The notes under the pieces are model-generated. The model was not told where the DNA came from. It did not search any database and was given only the letters and a program-made list of their open reading frames with translations. DNA of 64,000 nucleotides from Futiania mangrovi (GTDB lineage Bacteria; Pseudomonadota; Alphaproteobacteria; Futianiales; Futianiaceae): NCBI RefSeq assembly GCF_024158125.1, contig NZ_JAMZFT010000002.1:1054001-1118000 (forward strand), given 5' to 3'. The position numbers were made by a program, and so were the translations under genes. Shown piece after piece: positions 51,667-59,814 of this stretch (position 1 is the first letter of the stretch; each line of letters begins with the position of its first letter).

Positions 51667-52959
51667 CTAATGGCCAGAGAGGGAGGGAAGGAAGAGGGCG
51701 AGTTCCGGAAACATCACCAGCAGGGTGACGAACGCCAGAAGGGTGAGAAAATAGGGAAATACCGCGCGTACGATGGAAGAGATCTCGTGCCCGGTCAGCG
51801 ACTGCATGACGAAGAGGTTCAACCCTACCGGAGGCGTGATCAGCGAGATCTCGATTATCGCGATCAGATAAATGCCGAACCAGACCGGGTCGATGCCTGC
51901 CTCCGTCACGATCGGCGTGAGGATGGCGCCGGTGAGCACGATGAGCGACATGCCCTCAAGAAAACAGCCGAGCACGACAAAGAACAGTGTCAGGACGACG
52001 ATCAGGCCGATCTGCGACAGGCCGAAGGACGCGATGCTTTCTGCCAGCATGCGGGGAATGCCTGTATAGCCCATCGCGGTCGACAGGAAGGCCGCGGACA
52101 CCGTGATGAAGCCGATCATGCAGGTCGTCCGGATTGCGCCGAGTACGCCTTCCTTGAAGGAGGCTGCGGTCAGTTCACGGCGCATCAGGGCTATGACAAG
52201 CGCGCCGGCAACGCCGACTGCCGCAGCTTCTGTTGGAGTTGCATACCCGCCGTAGATGGAACCCAGAACGATCACGATCAGGCTGAGGATCGGGAAGAGG
52301 CCTGCTCCGCGGCGCAATATCTCTGCCCAGCCGATGCGGGGCTCCTCGGTCGTCTTGGTGCCGGGGTCCATGAACCCCGCCACGACCATCAGCATGAGCA
52401 TCAGTACGAAACCCGGGAGAAAGCCGGCTAGGAACAGCCGTGCGATCGAAACCTCGGCTACTACCCCGTAGACAATCAGCCCGATCGAGGGCGGTATCAT
52501 CAGTCCCAGCGCGCTTGCTGACGTCAATGTGCCGATGATTTCCCTGTCGGCGTATCCCCGTTCCCGCAGCGCGGGAATGGTCAGCTTGCCGACCGTAACG
52601 CACGTGGCCGATGAAGACCCGCTGACCGTAGCGAAGACGCCGCTCCCAACGATATTGGTATGGATTAGGCCGCCGGGGAGATTGCGCAAAAGGGGTGATA
52701 GTGCAGAAAACAGAAGCTCCATGACACGGGTGCGCGACAGGATCTCTCCCATCCATATGAACAACGGAAGTGACACGAGCGCCCACTGGGAGCTTGCGCT
52801 CCACAGTGCAGTGGCCATGACCTTGCCAGTGGGTACGTTGGTGAACGCTGCAAGAGACACAACGCCGATCGTTATCAGGGACCAGGCAACCCACACGCCC
52901 AGTCCGAGCAGCAGAAACAGCAGACCCAGCAATCCCACCGACAAAATGGGCCCGCTCAT
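51667..52959 (-). CDS. TRAP transporter large permease (DctM type)
   Basis: A 430-residue membrane protein with about 12 helices and DctM signatures LPLFIWMGEILSRT, GLMIPPSIGLIVYG and LITPPVGLNLFVMQ. It is the transport channel of the sodium-driven TRAP importer with the adjacent DctQ and DctP proteins. The gene begins 3 nt after the DctQ stop. Confidence 0.95.
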   Translation of the reverse strand: MSGPILSVGLLGLLFLLLGLGVWVAWSLITIGVVSLAAFTNVPTGKVMATALWSASSQWALVSLPLFIWMGEILSRTRVMELLFSALSPLLRNLPGGLIHTNIVGSGVFATVSGSSSATCVTVGKLTIPALRERGYADREIIGTLTSASALGLMIPPSIGLIVYGVVAEVSIARLFLAGFLPGFVLMLMLMVVAGFMDPGTKTTEEPRIGWAEILRRGAGLFPILSLIVIVLGSIYGGYATPTEAAAVGVAGALVIALMRRELTAASFKEGVLGAIRTTCMIGFITVSAAFLSTAMGYTGIPRMLAESIASFGLSQIGLIVVLTLFFVVLGCFLEGMSLIVLTGAILTPIVTEAGIDPVWFGIYLIAIIEISLITPPVGLNLFVMQSLTGHEISSIVRAVFPYFLTLLAFVTLLVMFPELALFLPSLSGH

Positions 52960-52962
52960 CGG

Positions 52963-53457
52963 CTAACCTCCGTTACTCTGCCGGGGCGCGGCAGGGTGGG
53001 AGGATCCCGTGACGATCTCGGCCAGCCTGTGGAGCATTGCGAGGCTTGTCAGCCCGAACCCGATAGCCATCGCCAGCTTCGGGATCCACAGCGGCGTTGC
53101 CATCATACCCATGGCCCGATCGTTGAAGCGATAAGAATCCCAGACGGTTCCGGCTGCGTAATAGGAAAGAAACACCATCAGAATGATGCCGAGGATCAAA
53201 CAACCAGCATTAAGAAGAAGAGCCTTTCTTGGTGGCAAAAAACCAAGGAGGAGACTCACCCTGACGTGTGCGTTTTCCCTGAAGGCATAGGGCATGGTGA
53301 GGAAAATCGTCGCCGCCAGGCAATAACCAGCCAAGTCTGACGCGACCGGAAGGAAAATACCAAGCCAACGTGCCGAAATCTGAGCCAGCACGAGGGCTGC
53401 AGTAGCTATCAGGGAGCATCCTCCGAGAAGGGCCGATACTAGATAGACAAACTGCAT
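52963..53457 (-). CDS. TRAP transporter small permease (DctQ type)
   Basis: A 164-residue protein with four membrane helices and the DctQ-like FLTMPYAFRENAHVRVSLLLGFL block. It connects the binding protein to the large permease. About 175 bp separate it from the binding-protein gene; this gap is GC-rich with short inverted repeats (CGGGC/GCCCG near 53506) and a following T-rich patch on the minus strand, perhaps a partial terminator that lowers permease expression. Confidence 0.92.
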   Translation of the reverse strand: MQFVYLVSALLGGCSLIATAALVLAQISARWLGIFLPVASDLAGYCLAATIFLTMPYAFRENAHVRVSLLLGFLPPRKALLLNAGCLILGIILMVFLSYYAAGTVWDSYRFNDRAMGMMATPLWIPKLAMAIGFGLTSLAMLHRLAEIVTGSSHPAAPRQSNGG

Positions 53458-53634
53458 TCACCAGCACCCCTGTACTGCGACCCAGGCTCAGAAAATCGGA
53501 ACCCGGGCGCTTGGCCCGAACGGCCCGTCGGCCGGGGACGCGAAGCAGAACGCACGGCGGCATGGGCGTTGCCAGTTCGAGGCGCCGTTCAAGCCGCCGC
53601 GCGGGTCCGTCGGAATTCTTGACCGCGCCAACCG

Positions 53635-54603
53635 CTACTTCGCGCGATAGGCCTCCACAACGGCTTGTCCCTCCGGCCCTGCCTTGTCGAGCCAGACTTT
53701 GAGGATTGTTTCGCCAACCTCTCGCAAGTCGCTGACCAGCGTCGCGTTTGCCTCCTTCACGGTCATCCCGTTCTGCGCAAGCATTCCAAGCTGTTCTGCG
53801 AGTACGGCCCGGGCAGCCTTCCAGGCTTCCGCTTCGGCCCGTTCGCCCGCGGCGAGCAGTGCCTCTTGCCGCTCTTTGGAGAGGCTTTGGAACGCGCTTT
53901 CGTTCACCACAACCGCGTTGGTTGGAATGTGTGAGCCGACGTGAGTGAAGGCCTTGACGAAATCCCAGCACTTCAAGGCAAGGCAGAGCTGGGGAGCGGT
54001 GAACATGCTGTCGATCAGCCCGGTGGCAAAGGCCTGAGGAACCTCGGAGAATTGTACGATCGTCGGTTCGGAGCCGGTCTCGACGAAGAACCGCCGCGTG
54101 ATGTCATTGTAGACGCGGATCTTGGCGCCCTTCAGTTGGTCGACAGTGTTGATTGGCTCATTGGAATAGAAGCCGCTCGTGGGCCAGGGTCCGATGTAGA
54201 GAAGCCGCATCTCGGAGGCGAGCAGGGCATCTGCGACCTTGGGCCTCAAGACGGACCAAAGCTTCTCAGCCTCGTCGAAGTTCGCGGCAAGGAAAGGAAT
54301 GTTGTCGAGCTCGTAGAGTGGGTTTTCGTTTCCGAGTTGGCTCAGCAGGATTTCGCCGATCTGAACCTGGCCGGTCTGCACGGCTTGTTTCATATCGCCA
54401 AGACGCACCAAGCTCTGATTGTCGTGAAGGGTTATCTTCAGATCTCCGCCGGTGGTATCCTCCACGTCATTTATGAAGGATTTGATTACCTTAGTCAGAA
54501 AGAAGGCATCGCTGTAACCGGATGCCATATTCCAATCCTGTGCGGATGCGGCGGACGAAAGTCCCATGAGTGTTGTTGCGATAATGGCTGAGCGTAGCTT
54601 CAT
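53635..54603 (-). CDS. TRAP transporter solute-binding protein (DctP type)
   Basis: A 322-residue periplasmic binding protein: signal peptide ending SAASA, then DWNMASGYSDAFF, the carboxylate-anchoring region GAKIRVYNDITRRFFVETG and EVPQAFATGLIDSMFTAP. The family binds carboxylate-bearing solutes through a conserved Arg. It is the first gene of the TRAP/amidase operon and is preceded by a good -10 element. Confidence 0.94.
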   Translation of the reverse strand: MKLRSAIIATTLMGLSSAASAQDWNMASGYSDAFFLTKVIKSFINDVEDTTGGDLKITLHDNQSLVRLGDMKQAVQTGQVQIGEILLSQLGNENPLYELDNIPFLAANFDEAEKLWSVLRPKVADALLASEMRLLYIGPWPTSGFYSNEPINTVDQLKGAKIRVYNDITRRFFVETGSEPTIVQFSEVPQAFATGLIDSMFTAPQLCLALKCWDFVKAFTHVGSHIPTNAVVVNESAFQSLSKERQEALLAAGERAEAEAWKAARAVLAEQLGMLAQNGMTVKEANATLVSDLREVGETILKVWLDKAGPEGQAVVEAYRAK

Positions 54604-54998
54604 TTTAAGTAAGGTCCCCGTGTATTTAGACCGGTGCCATTATATTTGTGGAATTGTGCTTTTTAATTCCGGCAATCTCGATCTGTGGTTGATTGGGAAA
54701 CGCGATTTCTTGATGTCGGGCATTGGCGTTGCACTCTGAGTGGTGCGCTAAGCGCCACCAGATCGGCGGTGGAATCGCTTCGCCTCACCTCTTCCCACCT
54801 CAAAATTTGTGCGAACATCTTAGTGCGTTTCCGCCTTGCGGTGTCAAATGGAATCTTCAGCACAACGTTATGTGATCAATTGCTGTGCATAAAAGCTGAA
54901 TTATTAGGCGTAAAAATTCATCCGAGACTTGAAAGATCCACAGGATCAATAAGAGGAATCATCCGTACAAATAAGGTCTTGTTTCAGGGATCCGACTT
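54604..54998. other. Non-coding AT-richer region between the TRAP operon and IS copy D
   Basis: Apart from the promoter near 54640 I see no gene-like frame. A GAAACGCGATTTC sequence near 54698 loosely resembles the LacI-type operators but has an extra central base. The right part runs into the truncated end of an IS6-family copy. Confidence 0.5.
54639..54671 (-). promoter_or_regulatory. Candidate promoter and operator of the TRAP/amidase operon
   Basis: On the minus strand a perfect TATAAT lies 36-41 bp upstream of the DctP ATG. The -35 region is poor (ATTAAA), but it overlaps an inverted repeat GGAATT-N9-AATTCC, suggesting an activator or repressor site. Confidence 0.4.
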
Positions 54999-55701
54999 GG
55001 GGGGCCGCGCCGAGCTGACGCCACGCGTTGAGGGCGGCGGTTCGGCTCTCCTTGAAATTTTGTCTCTGGTTGAGGTGGCGCTCCAGGTTGAAGTGGTTGT
55101 GGACCGAGGAGTGGATGGCGACGAATTTTTGCAGGCTTCGCATCCGGCGAAATCGCTGCATCGCCCGCTCTCGTCGCCGGAACGGCAGGTGTGAGTTTTC
55201 GGCCCGGTCGTTGAGCCACCGGCCCGTTTCCTGGCGGCCTTGTGCACCGAGGTCCTTTAGCGCTGCGCCATAGGATCTGAGCCTGTCCGTGACGATCGCG
55301 TCGGGCCTTCCGAACCGCTTCATCGCCTTGCGCAGCAACCTGAGAGCAGCCTTGCGATCCCGGGTCTTCGTGACATAGGCCTCGAGCACCTCGCCCTCGT
55401 GATCGACGGCGCGCCAAAGGTAGTGCATCTCCCCGCCGATCTTCACGTACACCTCGTCCAGGTGCCATCGCCACTGGCGAAACCCGCGGAGGAACTGGGC
55501 CCGCTTTCTGCGGATTTCGCCGGCGAACATCGGCCCGAACCGGTTCCACCAGAACCGCACCGTTTCGTGGCTGACGTCGATCCCTCGCTCATGCAGCAGG
55601 TCCTCGACATTCCGGAGCGACAGCGGGAACCGGACGTACATCATCACCGCGAGGCGGATCACCTCGGGCGAGGTCTTGAAGTAGCGAAAGGGGCTGGGCA
55701 T
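54946..55701 (-). CDS. IS6-family transposase with 18-residue non-native C-terminus
   Basis: A 251-residue transposase. The start MPSPFRYFKTSPEVIRLAVM is shared by most copies in this window. DDE residues are Asp82 (HLDEVYVK), Asp139 (IVTDRLRSYG) and Glu168 (RAENSHLPFRRRERAM). The native protein should end NAWRQLGAA at residue 233; here the frame runs on for 18 residues into flanking DNA because the element's end is missing. This is the only copy in the window with an uninterrupted catalytic domain and C-terminus, so it could still act in trans. Confidence 0.85.
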   Translation of the reverse strand: MPSPFRYFKTSPEVIRLAVMMYVRFPLSLRNVEDLLHERGIDVSHETVRFWWNRFGPMFAGEIRRKRAQFLRGFRQWRWHLDEVYVKIGGEMHYLWRAVDHEGEVLEAYVTKTRDRKAALRLLRKAMKRFGRPDAIVTDRLRSYGAALKDLGAQGRQETGRWLNDRAENSHLPFRRRERAMQRFRRMRSLQKFVAIHSSVHNHFNLERHLNQRQNFKESRTAALNAWRQLGAAPQVGSLKQDLICTDDSSY

Positions 55702-55758
55702 CCGGGGAGGCCAGAGATGCCGCCCGGCGGGCTCAACGGATTTTCCTCTGACAAGCCC
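55003..55758 (-). mobile_element. IS6-family element, copy D (left end lost)
   Basis: The right terminal sequence (inverted GGGCTTGTCAGAGGAAAATC) is intact, and the transposase frame is complete through its DDE motif, but the left 50 or so bases that contain the stop codon and the left terminal repeat in the 63-kb copy are replaced by unrelated DNA. The element should be immobile unless complemented. It abuts the stop codon of the TAXI-type permease gene by 12 bp. Confidence 0.85.
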
Positions 55759-55769
55759 CTGCAAAGGCA

Positions 55770-57671
55770 TTACCTTGCCCGCACCGCATCTCCCTTCTTC
55801 AACTGGCCGGCGCCCAGCCAGGTGAAGGTAGCGAGGCAGACGACCAGCAGTGGATATTCCAGCGGAATGCTCTCCACCTGCCTCAGTGTTAGATAGGCAA
55901 AAGCCGAGATCGCTGCGACTGCGGCGATAAGACGTTCGGTGCTGCTCAGTCGGCGCAGCGCATGCCCGTAAATCGCTGCGGAAAGTGCGATCAGCGCGAT
56001 GGGCATGGTGACGAGTGCCCCAAGCGCCCAATCCCAGGACACGACCTCAAGCCGCAGGACGGGGTTGAACACCATGAAGAAAGGAATGATGAAGCCCGAC
56101 AGCGCCAATTTGAACCCCTTCGCTGCGCTCAGCATGTAGCGGCCACCCGACAGCGCCGTAGCGGCCAGCGTGCCGAGTGCGACGGGCGGGGTCACGGCGG
56201 ACATGATCGCGAAGTAGAAGGCGAAGAAGTGCGCCGAGATCGGCGACAGACCCATCTTGACGAGCGTCGGGGCCGCCGTGATCGCGACCAGGCTGTAGGC
56301 CGCTGCCGGCGGCACACCGCAGCCGAGGATAATCGACACGACCATGGTAATCAGCAGTGCAATTATCAGGTTGCCACCGCTAAAGGTCTCCACGAGGCCG
56401 GCGATCTTCGATCCCAGGCCGGTGGAGATCAGCGTCTGGGCGATTAGCCCGACGACGGCCAGGGACACGGCGATTTTCGAGCCGACAACCGCGCCGCGCG
56501 CCAGGCAGCGCAGCGTCTCGGCAAGGGAGGGCCGGTCCCTGCGCATCTGGCCGATCGCCAGTGCGGTCACGATGGCCCAGAACGCGGCGACGTCGGGCGA
56601 ATAGCGCATCAGCAGCAGCGTAATGATCACGCCGAGCGGCAGGACGAATGCCGGGCTGCGGTTGAGGATCAGCCGGTAGTCCGGCTTCTCGGTGGGCGCA
56701 AAGATTCCTTCCTGAACGGATGCGAAGTGCACCGAGACCAGCACGCCGAGGTAGAAGAGCAGAGCCGGCAGGATACCGAGCAGCATCACGTCGACGTAAG
56801 GTACGCCTATGAAGAAGGCCATGAGGAAGGCGGCCGCGCCCATGACCGGCGGCATGAGCTGGCCGCCGGTCGAGGCGGTCGCCTCGATGGCGCCGGCAAG
56901 CTCGGGCGAATAGCCGGACCGCTTCATGTAGGGGATGGTGAAGGCGCCCGTCACCGCGACGTTCGCGACCGATGCACCCGTGATCATGCCCACGAGCGAA
57001 CTCGAGACCACCGCGGTCTGTGCAGGTCCGCTGCGCACCCGCCGGCCGACGATTTTGCCCACCTCGCTCAGGAAGTCGTCGATGCCAAGAACGGCGAACA
57101 GCGCGCCAAACACGACGAAGAGAAAGATCTGGTTGGCGGAGATCGACAGGAAGGTCCCGTAGATGCCCGTGAGGCCGACCGAGAGATAGGAGATGACGTA
57201 GCCGAATGAGAACTCGCGGTGGTAGAGCGGCCCGGGCAGAAGGTGACCCAGAAAGAAGTACAGGATGAAAACGCCGGCAACGATCGGAAGGATCAGCCCC
57301 CAGCTTCGCCGCGTCGCCTCGATCACTGCCACCATCAGGATGACGCCGGCGGCCATGTCGACCGGTTCAGGAAAGCCGAGGACCATGTTGAGATGATCGA
57401 TGTTCATCGCGACATAGGTTGCTGCACCGAGACCTGCCGCTGCGATCGTCGTCTGCACAATCCGTGCAATCGTCCCGCTGGCGCCGAAACCCGAGACGAG
57501 CACGATGAAAATCGCGAATGCCAGATGCACGCTCTGGTGGACGAAGGTCGTCACGAAGAAGCCCTGGCTGACAACCATATGGTAAGCCACCATGCCGCAA
57601 CCGGCGGCGACCGTGAGTAGGTCGGCGATACGGCGCGTATGTGTCTGGGTGGCGGGCGGCACCGAATCCAT
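55770..57671 (-). CDS. TRAP transporter permease, fused 4TM/12TM type (TAXI system)
   Basis: A 633-residue permease in which the small and large TRAP subunits are fused, with about 17-18 helices: MKRSGYSPELAGAIEATAST, GGQLMPPVMGAAAFLMA and CGVPPAAAYSLVAITAAPTL are family blocks. The start at 57671 has GGAG upstream on the minus strand. It works with the TAXI binding protein encoded immediately upstream. It is a separate system from the DctPQM importer 2 kb away. Confidence 0.93.
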   Translation of the reverse strand: MDSVPPATQTHTRRIADLLTVAAGCGMVAYHMVVSQGFFVTTFVHQSVHLAFAIFIVLVSGFGASGTIARIVQTTIAAAGLGAATYVAMNIDHLNMVLGFPEPVDMAAGVILMVAVIEATRRSWGLILPIVAGVFILYFFLGHLLPGPLYHREFSFGYVISYLSVGLTGIYGTFLSISANQIFLFVVFGALFAVLGIDDFLSEVGKIVGRRVRSGPAQTAVVSSSLVGMITGASVANVAVTGAFTIPYMKRSGYSPELAGAIEATASTGGQLMPPVMGAAAFLMAFFIGVPYVDVMLLGILPALLFYLGVLVSVHFASVQEGIFAPTEKPDYRLILNRSPAFVLPLGVIITLLLMRYSPDVAAFWAIVTALAIGQMRRDRPSLAETLRCLARGAVVGSKIAVSLAVVGLIAQTLISTGLGSKIAGLVETFSGGNLIIALLITMVVSIILGCGVPPAAAYSLVAITAAPTLVKMGLSPISAHFFAFYFAIMSAVTPPVALGTLAATALSGGRYMLSAAKGFKLALSGFIIPFFMVFNPVLRLEVVSWDWALGALVTMPIALIALSAAIYGHALRRLSSTERLIAAVAAISAFAYLTLRQVESIPLEYPLLVVCLATFTWLGAGQLKKGDAVRAR

Positions 57672-57719
57672 CGGCTGTCTCCGGGCTGAGCGGCGCTTGG
57701 CGGCGCTTGAAAGAAGACA

Positions 57720-57741
57720 GGGCGGACCCATGGGTCCGCCC
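57720..57741 (-). terminator. Intercistronic hairpin between TAXI binding protein and permease genes
   Basis: A perfect 22-bp palindrome with arms GGGCGGACCCA and TGGGTCCGCCC. On the minus strand it is followed by a pyrimidine-rich CTGTCTTCTTTC. It is probably a partial terminator or stability element that raises binding-protein over permease levels. Confidence 0.6.
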
Positions 57742-57761
57742 CGGCCGGTCTGCTATCCCGT

Positions 57762-58760
57762 CTACTTGACGAGACCTGCCTCCCGATAGGCGCGCAGGGC
57801 GCCCGGATGGATGCGGTCCGCGCTCCAGCCCGAGGTGAGCGCCTCCGCCGACATCAGCTTGCCGAGAGAATGGTATTCGGCGAAGGAACCCACATTGTCG
57901 ATGATCGTCTTCGTGACCTTGTAGGCGAGTTCCTCGTCAAGCTCCGGATAGGCCATCCAGGCAACGGCGTCGAAGAAGGCTGGTACCGGGATGTCGAGCC
58001 CGTCGACCGAGCCGGGCTTCACGGTGATGGGAGAGATCGACACGCCGGCCGCGATCGTATCGGCGACTGCCTTCTCGCCCCACGGGATGTGGTGGAGTGT
58101 CCGTCCCGAGGCGAGCAGCTCCACCGTCTGCGGGCTCGGCAGGAACTTGCCCGTGCCGGGGTCGACATATCCGCCGATGATGGCCGCATCGACGTGACCG
58201 TTCAGCAGCGCATCGGCCGCCTCCTTGGTGCCGAGCGTCTCAATGTCGATCTTGTCCTCCAGCCCCCAGCCGTGCCGGATGATCAGGCGCGGCTCGATGG
58301 TCCAGAGGATCTGCGGGGGGCGGCCCAGCGCGATGCGCTTGCCCACGAGGTCCTGCGGCGTCTTCAGGGTCTCGTCGAAGGTCGCGAGCCACACCACCCC
58401 GAGATTGTAGTTGGCGATTAGCATCGCGGAGGGGAGCGTTTCCTTGAACGGGGGCTCCCCGTTTGTGGCCAGGTAGTTGATGCCGGCCGTGAACGCCATG
58501 ATGGTGTTCTTCTTCGCGTCCGGCTCCTTGTTGAGCTTGTTCGCGTTGAAGACCAGGCCCGGCGTTTCGGTCGAATTGATCTGGACGTCCGTGGCCTTGG
58601 CCTTCGAGATCTGCTCCAGCGCGTTGGCAAGAACATAGCTCCCGGTCCCGAAGGGGCCGCTGATGAGGTCCACCGAGGCGTTCTGCGCCGGGGCCGCCGT
58701 TGCGATGGCGACCAGGCCGGCAGCCATCGCTCCTGCCCGGATCCAGGTGACGAGCCGCAT
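57762..58760 (-). CDS. TAXI-family TRAP transporter solute-binding protein
   Basis: A 332-residue periplasmic protein: signal peptide GAMAAGLVAIATAAPAQ, then the TAXI signature SGPFGTGSYVLANALEQISK and a C-terminal HPGALRAYREAG. TAXI proteins bind small carboxylates such as glutamate or 2-oxoglutarate. The second ATG (58760) is used since GGGAGG lies at proper distance. The divergent IclR gene probably controls it. Confidence 0.92.
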   Translation of the reverse strand: MRLVTWIRAGAMAAGLVAIATAAPAQNASVDLISGPFGTGSYVLANALEQISKAKATDVQINSTETPGLVFNANKLNKEPDAKKNTIMAFTAGINYLATNGEPPFKETLPSAMLIANYNLGVVWLATFDETLKTPQDLVGKRIALGRPPQILWTIEPRLIIRHGWGLEDKIDIETLGTKEAADALLNGHVDAAIIGGYVDPGTGKFLPSPQTVELLASGRTLHHIPWGEKAVADTIAAGVSISPITVKPGSVDGLDIPVPAFFDAVAWMAYPELDEELAYKVTKTIIDNVGSFAEYHSLGKLMSAEALTSGWSADRIHPGALRAYREAGLVK

Positions 58761-58815
58761 GTTCATCTCCTCCCGTCGTGTCGACGCCTTAAGCTTGCAA
58801 GGTGACGTCTTGTTA

Positions 58816-58847
58816 CACTATGTGAAACATATTATGCACTATATGAA
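58816..58847. promoter_or_regulatory. Direct-repeat operator candidate for the IclR regulator
   Basis: CACTATGTGAA and CACTATATGAA, identical except for one base, start 21 bp apart, which is two helical turns. They lie 56-87 bp upstream of the TAXI gene start. A related TTAGTGAAAC occurs near 58970 in front of the iclR-type gene. The phasing suggests side-by-side binding of regulator dimers. Confidence 0.5.
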
Positions 58848-58939
58848 CTTTACCAGATGCGGTCGGTGAGTCAATCGACGGGTGAAACCTGGGCATTTCT
58901 GTCCTCAGGGGCTTGGCGCGACCTTCGGGCCCGGGGCGG

Positions 58940-58968
58940 TTGACAGAAACGCCATCTCCCTCATACTT
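58940..58968 (+). promoter_or_regulatory. Candidate promoter of the IclR-type gene
   Basis: A perfect -35 TTGACA is followed after 17 nt by ATACTT (or CATACT after 16). Transcription would start near 58975, leaving a leader of about 25 nt with no clear Shine-Dalgarno before the ATG at 59001. Confidence 0.4.
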
Positions 58969-59000
58969 ATTAGTGAAACGTAGTTGCAAATAGTGTCATT

Positions 59001-59801
59001 ATGCTAGCGGGCGGTTCCAGGGAGTCTGGGAGTTCGACGGGTCCGGTGCTCCAGACCGTGAGCCGGGCAATTGCCGTGCTGCGCGCCTTCGAGGGCGGGA
59101 CGGTCGAGCTCGGCCTGAAGGACCTGTCGGTCAAGGTCGGGCTCAACAAGGTCAACGCGCTCCGGCTTGCCCGCACGCTGGTGCACGAGGGGTTGCTCGT
59201 GCACGACCCGAACACCCGGCGCTATGCCTTGTCGCTCGGTTGCGTGCCTCTGTTTCGCGGGCTGCTGGGCCGCAACGGGCTGCGCGAGGTTGCCCGTGTG
59301 CATCTCGAGAAGGCAAGGGAGACCACCGGGGAAAGTGCCTGCCTGATGGTGCGCGAAGGGTGGGATCGCGTTGCGATCGATTCATCGCCCAGCCGCCAGC
59401 CTGTCCGCTACGTCATCGACATCGGCGACAGGCGGCCGGTCTATCTCGGCGCGGCGGGGCAGTGCCTGATTTCCGCGCTGCCAGCAGGTGAGTGGCAGGC
59501 GCTGCTCGACCACGTCGGGGCGGAGCACGCCGCCGGGCGGACCAGGCTGACACCGGCTGCGGTGCAGGAGCGGATTGACACGCTGCGCGCACGCGGTTGG
59601 GCGATGGGCCGGGGCGAGTGGGCGTCGGAAGCCGCGGGCGCCGCGGCACCGATCCGGGACCGCGCGGGCAATGTGATCGCGGCCATCACCATCGCGGTGC
59701 CGATCACCCGGGCGACGGATTCGCACATGGAGATGTGCGGGCGCATCGCGTTCGCATCCGCGCAGGCCATTCGGGCCGATTTCGAAAAGATCAATCGCTA
59801 G
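59001..59801 (+). CDS. IclR-family transcriptional regulator
   Basis: A 266-residue IclR protein: winged helix VLQTVSRAIAVLRAFEGG through VGLNKVNALRLARTLVHEGL, then the effector domain with RPVYLGAAGQCLISALPAGE and ending AAPIRDRAGNVIAAITIAVP. IclR regulators often act as tetramers on catabolic operons. It diverges from the TAXI transporter genes and is followed 13 nt downstream by the CoA transferase gene, so both are likely targets. Confidence 0.93.
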   Translation: MLAGGSRESGSSTGPVLQTVSRAIAVLRAFEGGTVELGLKDLSVKVGLNKVNALRLARTLVHEGLLVHDPNTRRYALSLGCVPLFRGLLGRNGLREVARVHLEKARETTGESACLMVREGWDRVAIDSSPSRQPVRYVIDIGDRRPVYLGAAGQCLISALPAGEWQALLDHVGAEHAAGRTRLTPAAVQERIDTLRARGWAMGRGEWASEAAGAAAPIRDRAGNVIAAITIAVPITRATDSHMEMCGRIAFASAQAIRADFEKINR

Positions 59802-59814
59802 GGAGGTCATGTCC

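Noticed and set aside
54698-54710. A fourth LacI-type operator upstream of the TRAP operon
   Set aside because: GAAACGCGATTTC has an extra central base and mismatched inner positions compared with the four convincing sites.
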